Source: an uncultured Prevotella sp. (GTDB lineage Bacteria; Bacteroidota; Bacteroidia; Bacteroidales; Bacteroidaceae). Taken from it: a stretch of 12,689 nucleotides of DNA. Made by a program: the position numbers and the translations under genes. The stretch is taken from assembly GCA_900769275.1 (NCBI GenBank), contig CAAGGA010000075.1, positions 1-12,689 on the forward strand, in the 5' to 3' direction. Positions 1 to 5,011 of the stretch are shown piece after piece (within the stretch, counting starts at the first letter, position 1; the number at the start of each line of letters is the position of its first letter). The notes under the pieces are model-generated. The model did not search any database, was not told the origin of the DNA, and saw nothing but the letters and a program-made list of their open reading frames with translations.

Positions 1-119
1 GAAAGGATTCAGATCCGAGCTCAGAGGGGTACGTGACCTATCATTCTTTCTCTTCCGCTGTACCCAGATATTCGGTTAGCCGTCCTGCCTCTCAACCACG
101 GACAATATCGGTAGAGCCA

Positions 120-158
120 GATAATTGCCAGACTGCATATTGCTTTCCAGCAATTATC
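120..158 (-). other. Hairpin candidate downstream of the GH10-like gene (possible 3' end of the operon)
   Basis: GATAATTGC at 120-128 is the exact reverse complement of 150-158. The inner sequence also offers a smaller stem, ATTGC (139-143) with GCAAT (150-154), which would compete with it. The structure begins 15 nt after the stop codon of the last gene. There is no T-run on the transcript side, so it does not look like a classical terminator. The remaining bases 1-119 hold no recognisable gene, only an implausible 20-codon ORF, and the window stops before any next gene. Confidence 0.35.
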
Positions 159-173
159 CTTTGTCCAAAAAGA

Positions 174-1841
174 TTACTCACCGCTGAGCGCATTACAGAA
201 TGCCTTGTACGTCGCTGTACGCACCCAGTCCTTACTCTTCGTATCTACAGACCAAAGACCTACAGGGTCTGAAGTGTCAGATAGGTTTCCCTTGCAGATA
301 CCCGCCTGCTTGTCATTAGGAATCTTTGTCATGTAACTCTTGATAACATAGGCATTGAAATCCGCAAGTTTCTGACGCTGTTCCTCTGTAATGTCCTTTG
401 CGCTGACATTATTGTTGTCTGCATCTCGATATAAAACGTCAAAGTTTGAAAGGCGGATAAGCTTTCCTGTAGCTGCGAGATTGTCAAGAAGAGTGTTGAT
501 GGAGGCTACGTTGTCGGCCTGTCTTGCTTCATCTTCAAAATAAGTAAGGCTGACTTTCGCATTGATACCATCTATCTTCGCTCCATTATTGTCCCACATC
601 TTTATCCAATAGTTGAGACTTTCCATCTTTTTTGTATTGTCCAATCCTGACTCGCTGATGAAGAGTTTCAGTTCAGTAGGATTTCCGCCATGTCTTTCGT
701 ATGCCTCACGAGCAGCCTTTGCCACCACAGGAGCATAATTCTCGCTGCCGAATATATCCTGCCAAAAAATCTTGTCGCTGGAATGCTTGAGGTCATACAG
801 TCCGTTTTCAAGTGCTGACTTGGTGTCTATCGCCTCGTCAATAAGGTCGAAAGACTTGATACGTCCGGCATTGATTTTCATCAGACCGTCACACCATGTG
901 TTGAGGGCGTATGTTATTGTGTCCCTCACTTCCTGTTCTGTCTGCGGGCGATGGTTGTCAGGATAATAGCCTACCTCTACGTTTTGTATATATATCACGG
1001 CAGAGTTGGTATTTCCTATCTTCAGATAGCCTTCCTTTACTCCACTGGCACTCTGAGCCTCTACCACGAATTTCTTCCATTTACCCGCGGGAAGAGACCA
1101 TTTGCCTCCGACACCAGTTCCTTCCACTTCCGTGCCCGAGAAATTTACCGTAAACGAAGCATCATTGTTTGTCGCTGACCTGGCATAAAACGTCGTGGTA
1201 TATTTTGCAAGGGAATCGACTGCAAAATTCTCGATAATGCGGACATTTGCCTTAGGTCTCTTTGTCGTACCTATCATGAGTACGTTCTGTCCCTCAAATT
1301 TTCCTATGGAAGCAGAGCCAGATTCTACCCTTCCGTTGAAAGTAGCAGAGTCGTTGTAATTGACTTTCTTTCCCTCTACGTAATCTACTTGTATCTCAAT
1401 AGGGGCAGTAAGCATCTTCAACCAACTGTCAGCCTGATTGGCATTAGCTACGATAGGGCTTCCGAAAACCTCCCCTCCGATTTCCTCCACATGGTCGAGG
1501 AGATCCTTCATGTCAAGGAAGTTCATTATTCCCTTGGCATTGACTATGACACCGGACATGAGTGTATTGCCGAAAGCATAGTTGTCAAAGTTGGTCACAG
1601 CCGCAGCATGGGCAAGTTCCTGCTTGTTGAAATCTGCCACCTTAAGGGTTGCTCCAAGTGACAAGTTCGGATATTGCCCCCTATCAATATATGATTTGAC
1701 AGGATTCAAATCCTTATATGGTTCCTCAAATGCAGGATCCTTTTCTGCTACGAAATCATCTGTCACATTATAGTCGGCACAGGAGACAACGAGCGTTCCT
1801 GCTGCCAACATAAAGAGACTGTTTCTATATATTTTCTTCAT
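174..1841 (-). CDS. GH10-fold lipoprotein with inserted CBM4/22-like domain, probably catalytically dead (Xyn10C position)
   Basis: Predicted surface lipoprotein of 555 residues with lipobox VVSC (Cys21). The N- and C-terminal parts follow the GH10 xylanase barrel in order: NFDNYAFGNTLMSG (84-97, cf. FNxxTxENxMK), MNFLDMKDLLDHVEEIG, GSPIVANANQADSWL (127-141, cf. GHTLVWHxQ), KSFDLIDEAID (329-339, cf. AWDVVNEA), LKLFISESGLD (391-401, cf. LFYNDYN), IDGINAKVSL (423-432, cf. IDGIGxQxHL) and RLSNFDV (463-469, cf. ITELDV). A beta-rich segment at about 156-293 resembles a CBM4/CBM22-type module and interrupts the barrel, as in Prevotella Xyn10C and Bacteroides Xyn10A. The acid/base Glu336 is present, but the nucleophile position is Asn466 and substrate-site His and Trp residues are missing. 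Glycan binding without hydrolysis is the best guess. The start at 1841 is supported by AGGAGG and the signal peptide. An in-frame ATG at 1946 would overlap the upstream gene by 89 nt and bury the signal. Confidence 0.82.
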   Translation of the reverse strand: MKKIYRNSLFMLAAGTLVVSCADYNVTDDFVAEKDPAFEEPYKDLNPVKSYIDRGQYPNLSLGATLKVADFNKQELAHAAAVTNFDNYAFGNTLMSGVIVNAKGIMNFLDMKDLLDHVEEIGGEVFGSPIVANANQADSWLKMLTAPIEIQVDYVEGKKVNYNDSATFNGRVESGSASIGKFEGQNVLMIGTTKRPKANVRIIENFAVDSLAKYTTTFYARSATNNDASFTVNFSGTEVEGTGVGGKWSLPAGKWKKFVVEAQSASGVKEGYLKIGNTNSAVIYIQNVEVGYYPDNHRPQTEQEVRDTITYALNTWCDGLMKINAGRIKSFDLIDEAIDTKSALENGLYDLKHSSDKIFWQDIFGSENYAPVVAKAAREAYERHGGNPTELKLFISESGLDNTKKMESLNYWIKMWDNNGAKIDGINAKVSLTYFEDEARQADNVASINTLLDNLAATGKLIRLSNFDVLYRDADNNNVSAKDITEEQRQKLADFNAYVIKSYMTKIPNDKQAGICKGNLSDTSDPVGLWSVDTKSKDWVRTATYKAFCNALSGE

Positions 1842-1849
1842 ATCTTGAG

Positions 1850-1855
1850 CCTCCT
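1850..1855 (-). promoter_or_regulatory. Shine-Dalgarno sequence AGGAGG for the GH10-like gene
   Basis: The minus strand reads AGGAGG, then eight nucleotides, then ATG at 1841. This decides the start of the GH10-like lipoprotein. The motif sits in the 16-nt gap right after the upstream stop codon. None of the other four visible starts in this operon (2982, 4995, 7921, 10002) has a comparable motif; those are preceded by A-rich sequence, as usual in Bacteroidetes. Confidence 0.7.
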
Positions 1856-1857
1856 GA

Positions 1858-2982
1858 TTATTTGATGACATATTTGGGTGAGAAGAACACCCTCTTGTTG
1901 GACTCACGTGTCTGTACGACGAGTGTGTCGTTGGTGGAGACATCAATCTTTCCGCTTCCGAAACTTACGTTATACGCAAGACGCAGGATGTCACGCTGTA
2001 CAGGTTCTCCATTGTTACTTCCCCACTGGTAATCCTTGTATTCAGGCATCTCTGTACCTTTCTCTATGTACTCACCTGAACCTGAAACCTTGACACCGTT
2101 ATCATCCGTAGATATCGTACACTTATTACCGTCAAACGTTAGAATAAGGTTACATGAAACGGAAGCACCAGAGGTCTTGAACGATACCGGGAATATAGCC
2201 TGGTTCATGTTCTTGGTAGTGATACCACACACCTCGTCATTGGCATTTACGGGGTTGTCCTTATAGTGTTCCTGATCGGAATTTACGAGAGACATATCCT
2301 TACGTACGATAGTCTTTGATACTCCGTTCTCCGTTACGACATCGACACCGCGGCGTATATACTTTGCCTGCCATGGATTCATGTACTTCACGCAATAAAG
2401 CACATAGTCCTGTGCAGGAACTGTCCAATCCTCCGTATTTGTACGTGAGGGGTTCAGTCCCTCACGGGGATTTCCTGTAAGGATTCTGTCTATTCCCCTT
2501 ACATTCTTCATGAGAAGAGGTATGACATAAGTCTCGGACAGGGATTTCTCGTCCTTGAAGAACTCATCCGTAAACTGCACTTCTACATATCCGCGCAAGT
2601 CGCCCTTGTAAGGGATGACGTTCGACATAAGAGTATAATAGTTTGACGGCATCGGCAGTACCGGCGATGCAGGATTTCCGCCTTCGTCCACGAAATACAG
2701 GTTGTCACACAGCGTTTCATCCACTGCTATCTCTACGAAAGCGTCACGTCCGTTGTATGCTCCGCCCATCGTGGACCATATCCTGCACTTATGCTCATTG
2801 TCAAGGCTATTGTCGTAGATATCATTACCGAGCACGAGAGTGCGCACAGGGAACTGATATGCGAAGTAGGCTACTGTACCGTTTTCATTGTCAGGAAACT
2901 CCTTGTCAGAGTTATAACATGAAGCGTATGTCAGGGAAAGTGCTCCCAAAGCCATACCGTATAAATATTTTGTTACCTTCAT
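1858..2982 (-). CDS. DUF1735/DUF5627-type surface lipoprotein, probable surface glycan-binding protein (XusE-like)
   Basis: Predicted lipoprotein of 374 residues with signal peptide MKVTKYLYGMALGALSLTYASC (Cys22). Residues about 34-165 resemble the DUF1735 (BT_3987 N-terminal-like) beta-sandwich: VAYFAYQFPVRTLVLGND, then a segment describing constant insertion points (NGRDAFVEIAVD, YYTLMSN, VEVQFTDEFF, YVIPLLM). After MNPWQAKYIRRGVD (about 201-214) the C-terminal half matches DUF5627 in pattern: IVRKDM, AIFPVS, CNLILTFDGNKCTIS, VSGSGEYIEKG, RDILRLAYNVSF. It fills the XusE place in the xus core. Such proteins behind SusD genes usually act as SusE/F-like glycan binders, so this role is inferred, and no catalytic motif is visible. 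The start at 2982 is the first Met before the signal peptide. The upstream region lacks a Shine-Dalgarno sequence but carries a duplicated repeat ending 10 nt from the ATG. Confidence 0.85.
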   Translation of the reverse strand: MKVTKYLYGMALGALSLTYASCYNSDKEFPDNENGTVAYFAYQFPVRTLVLGNDIYDNSLDNEHKCRIWSTMGGAYNGRDAFVEIAVDETLCDNLYFVDEGGNPASPVLPMPSNYYTLMSNVIPYKGDLRGYVEVQFTDEFFKDEKSLSETYVIPLLMKNVRGIDRILTGNPREGLNPSRTNTEDWTVPAQDYVLYCVKYMNPWQAKYIRRGVDVVTENGVSKTIVRKDMSLVNSDQEHYKDNPVNANDEVCGITTKNMNQAIFPVSFKTSGASVSCNLILTFDGNKCTISTDDNGVKVSGSGEYIEKGTEMPEYKDYQWGSNNGEPVQRDILRLAYNVSFGSGKIDVSTNDTLVVQTRESNKRVFFSPKYVIK

Positions 2983-2992
2983 CTTTTGATGT

Positions 2993-3040
2993 CTTGTTGT
3001 TTAGTTGTTTGGTTGTCTTGTTGTTTAGTTGTTTGGTTGT
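2993..3040. repeat. 24-nt perfect tandem duplication in the xusD-xusE spacer
   Basis: Positions 2993-3016 and 3017-3040 are identical 24-nt units rich in G and T on the plus strand (TTGTTGTTTAGTTG core). The proximal copy ends 10 nt upstream of the xusE-like ATG in the transcript. The second copy is part of the 3' arm of the 28-bp inverted repeat. The stretch is noncoding on either strand as far as can be seen. Confidence 0.9.
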
Positions 3041-3162
3041 TTGGTCGTCTCGTTGATTGATTATCTTGTTGATTGATTATCTTGTTGATTGATTGTCTTG
3101 TTGATTGTCATCAGACTCATTTGTGTCACACCCAACCAAACAACCAAACAACTAAACAACAA
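3018..3162. repeat. Perfect 28-bp inverted repeat flanking an 89-nt loop
   Basis: Positions 3018-3045 and 3135-3162 are exact reverse complements over 28 nt, separated by 3046-3134, which holds the 16-nt repeats. In the minus-strand transcript the 5' arm begins 12 nt after the xusD-like stop codon and the 3' arm lies 35 nt before the xusE-like start. The arm is built from TTGTTT/TTGGTT-type words. No U-tract follows the 3' arm, so it is not a standard intrinsic terminator. An mRNA stability or processing element that sets the ratio of upstream transporters to downstream lipoproteins is possible, but this is inference. Confidence 0.88.
3049..3108. repeat. 16-nt tandem repeat, about 3.75 copies
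   Basis: Units are 3049-3064 (CTCGTTGATTGATTAT), 3065-3080 (CTTGTTGATTGATTAT), 3081-3096 (CTTGTTGATTGATTGT) and a partial unit at 3097-3108. In the transcript this becomes an A/C-rich series (CAATCAATCAAC) that forms most of the loop between the arms of the 28-bp inverted repeat. With few self-complementary bases it should stay single-stranded. The near-identical units suggest that copy number can change by slippage. Confidence 0.9.
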
Positions 3163-3174
3163 AAAGAAAAGTCC

Positions 3175-4995
3175 TTATTGCCATCCCTTGTTCTGCTTGA
3201 GTCTGCTCCATTTGAGCACCTCTCCCTTTGGAATAGGACCATACCATTGATATGAACTGTCAAACTTGCGTTCCTCTACATCTATGACAGTGTATGTAAG
3301 GACACCCGTTTCCTCATTGCGTTCTATCTTCATACCCTTGACCGTCTCATTCAACGGCATCTGCCAACGGCGGAGATCCCAGAAACGCTTGTTCTCAAAA
3401 CACAGTTCTATGCGACGCTCATTGCGGATAAGGTCTGTCATCTTGTTCTTGTCTGCCTTGCAGATGTCGAGATAGACATCTCCATCCGGATATGGAAGTC
3501 CAAACTCATCTTTTCCCAAACCTGCACGCACACGTATCGCCTTGATGACATCATAGGCAGTAAATCCTATACCTGTAGGGTCAGCATCAGGTCCCCACGC
3601 ATCATTGGCTGCCTCTGCATAGGCAAGGAAAATTTCTGTATAGCGGATACGCGGATAGATATGATACTGCGTAAGACTTGAACTCGGATTTGCACTTACT
3701 TCCTCACGCAGAAGCTTGTTCATATAGTAGCCTGTACGTGTAGATTTCTCGATGCTGTTGATATTGTCATCCGTCTCATTGTCCTGATTAGGAATATTGT
3801 GTCCCGTAGAGATGACCGTCTTCTTGTATGTCATGCCATGATATGTGATATTGTTGGCAAGACGCGGGTCACGGTCAGCATACGGATTGCTTGGGTCATA
3901 TCCTGACAGTGGGTCAGTAATCGGACGTCCGTTTCTCATCGGGAAAGCATCGACAAGGTTCTGTGAAGGATTGACCCTGCCGCTGCCGTAAAGCGTAGGA
4001 GGGAAGTTTTCCTTTTCCTGATCATTATTGTTATGACGGTCTTCGCGCCAAAGGATTTCCGGCATCTCTGCCGCACTCGGTTCGAGCTTTGACTTATTCT
4101 TGTACCAGGTATTGCCTGTCGGGTCAAAGCCATCAAGACCACCTATACGCTTCAGCACGTTGGCACACAGCGTTGCTGCTTCTGCAGAGGTAACGCCACT
4201 TTGTTCACGGAAAGCGGGACTTGCTGCAAGAAGTGCTGTCTGAGCCTTTATCGCCTCGGCAATCTTGCCGGACATGAGGTTTCTTGACTTATCACCAAAG
4301 ACAAGGTTAAAGCCTGACTTCTCAGCTCCGAGAGCCTTGTACTTGGCAGGTATTTCCTCATCACTGTCTATATCCTTATAGTCAGCAGGCAGAAGTGCCA
4401 TGGCACTGTCACAATCTGCAAAACACTGCTGCACACACTCAGCGAAAGTGGCGCGCGGCTGGTTAAAGTCAGAAGAGGCATCTTCCGGCTTAGTGAGCAG
4501 AGGCACGCCATAGAGCACACCGTCATCTGCATATCCTCCATGTGCCTGAAGTAGATAGTAATAGAACAATGCCCGGAGTCCATAGGCTTCTCCCTTGAGT
4601 CGGTCAATGAACATCTGCTGCTTGGAAACCGCACTCAAAGCCCACTTTACCTTTTCCACTTTGGTAAGGAACAGGTTGGCATACTGAATGCCGTCCTTGC
4701 AGGCGTCCCACTGCGACATGGGATTATCATCGGAAGACCATGAGCCTGTAGCCATATTGAGGAGGTTACTGGTCTTCAGGTTGGTCACGGCATCATCCGT
4801 AGCGACGTCCGTCTGGGTCGTCGTGATATACGGCATCCGGTCATAAGCGTAGATTAGGAGACCGTGGGCATACTTTGACTCCTCATACATGGCTTCCTCC
4901 TGACGGTTGTTTTCATCTGCCGGCGAGAACATGTCATCGCAGGAACAGACAGCGAGGAGTCCGATGAAATACAATATTATGTTTCTTGTCTTCAT
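3175..4995 (-). CDS. SusD-like surface lipoprotein (RagB/SusD family, XusD-like)
   Basis: Glycan-binding lipoprotein of 606 residues, partner of the SusC-like protein that ends 16 nt upstream. The signal peptide MKTRNIILYFIGLLAV leads to lipobox VCSC with Cys19, followed by Asp-Asp, which suits surface export of Bacteroidetes lipoproteins. SusD signatures are KYAHGLLIYAYDRMPY near the N-terminus, AFPMRNGRPITDPLSGYDP followed by YADRDPRL (about residue 370-376), FLAYAEAANDAWG, and RNERRIELCFENKRFWDLRRW ending at Trp544. It ends in NKGWQ. The second SusC/SusD pair differs clearly in sequence from the first, so this is not a recent duplication. It may bind a different chain length or decoration of the same glycan, which is inference. 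The stop is followed by the repeat-rich 192-nt spacer. Confidence 0.93.
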   Translation of the reverse strand: MKTRNIILYFIGLLAVCSCDDMFSPADENNRQEEAMYEESKYAHGLLIYAYDRMPYITTTQTDVATDDAVTNLKTSNLLNMATGSWSSDDNPMSQWDACKDGIQYANLFLTKVEKVKWALSAVSKQQMFIDRLKGEAYGLRALFYYYLLQAHGGYADDGVLYGVPLLTKPEDASSDFNQPRATFAECVQQCFADCDSAMALLPADYKDIDSDEEIPAKYKALGAEKSGFNLVFGDKSRNLMSGKIAEAIKAQTALLAASPAFREQSGVTSAEAATLCANVLKRIGGLDGFDPTGNTWYKNKSKLEPSAAEMPEILWREDRHNNNDQEKENFPPTLYGSGRVNPSQNLVDAFPMRNGRPITDPLSGYDPSNPYADRDPRLANNITYHGMTYKKTVISTGHNIPNQDNETDDNINSIEKSTRTGYYMNKLLREEVSANPSSSLTQYHIYPRIRYTEIFLAYAEAANDAWGPDADPTGIGFTAYDVIKAIRVRAGLGKDEFGLPYPDGDVYLDICKADKNKMTDLIRNERRIELCFENKRFWDLRRWQMPLNETVKGMKIERNEETGVLTYTVIDVEERKFDSSYQWYGPIPKGEVLKWSRLKQNKGWQ

Positions 4996-5011
4996 TTTCT
5001 TGATATGTTTA

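Noticed and set aside
76..138. Minus-strand 20-residue ORF (starts MQSGNYL) downstream of the last gene
   Set aside because: No ribosome binding site, no signal or domain, and it overlaps the hairpin arms; too short to support.
33..272. Plus-strand ORF of 79 codons at the left edge
   Set aside because: Overlaps the 3' end of the GH10-like gene, has no recognisable motif, and gives a Cys/Pro/Arg-rich composition typical of spurious frames.
174..1841. Calling the GH10-like protein an active endo-1,4-beta-xylanase
   Set aside because: The fold motifs fit, but the nucleophile Glu and key His/Trp motifs are absent, so an enzyme name would overstate the evidence.
1842..1946. Upstream ATG at 1946 for the GH10-like gene
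   Set aside because: It would overlap the preceding gene by 89 nt and place 35 Ser/His/Pro-rich residues before a clear lipoprotein signal peptide; ATG at 1841 has AGGAGG.
2991..3162. CRISPR array or intrinsic terminator in the xusD-xusE spacer
   Set aside because: Units are 16 and 24 nt, directly tandem without unique spacers, so not CRISPR. The 28-bp stem has no following U-tract and the downstream gene clearly belongs to the same operon.
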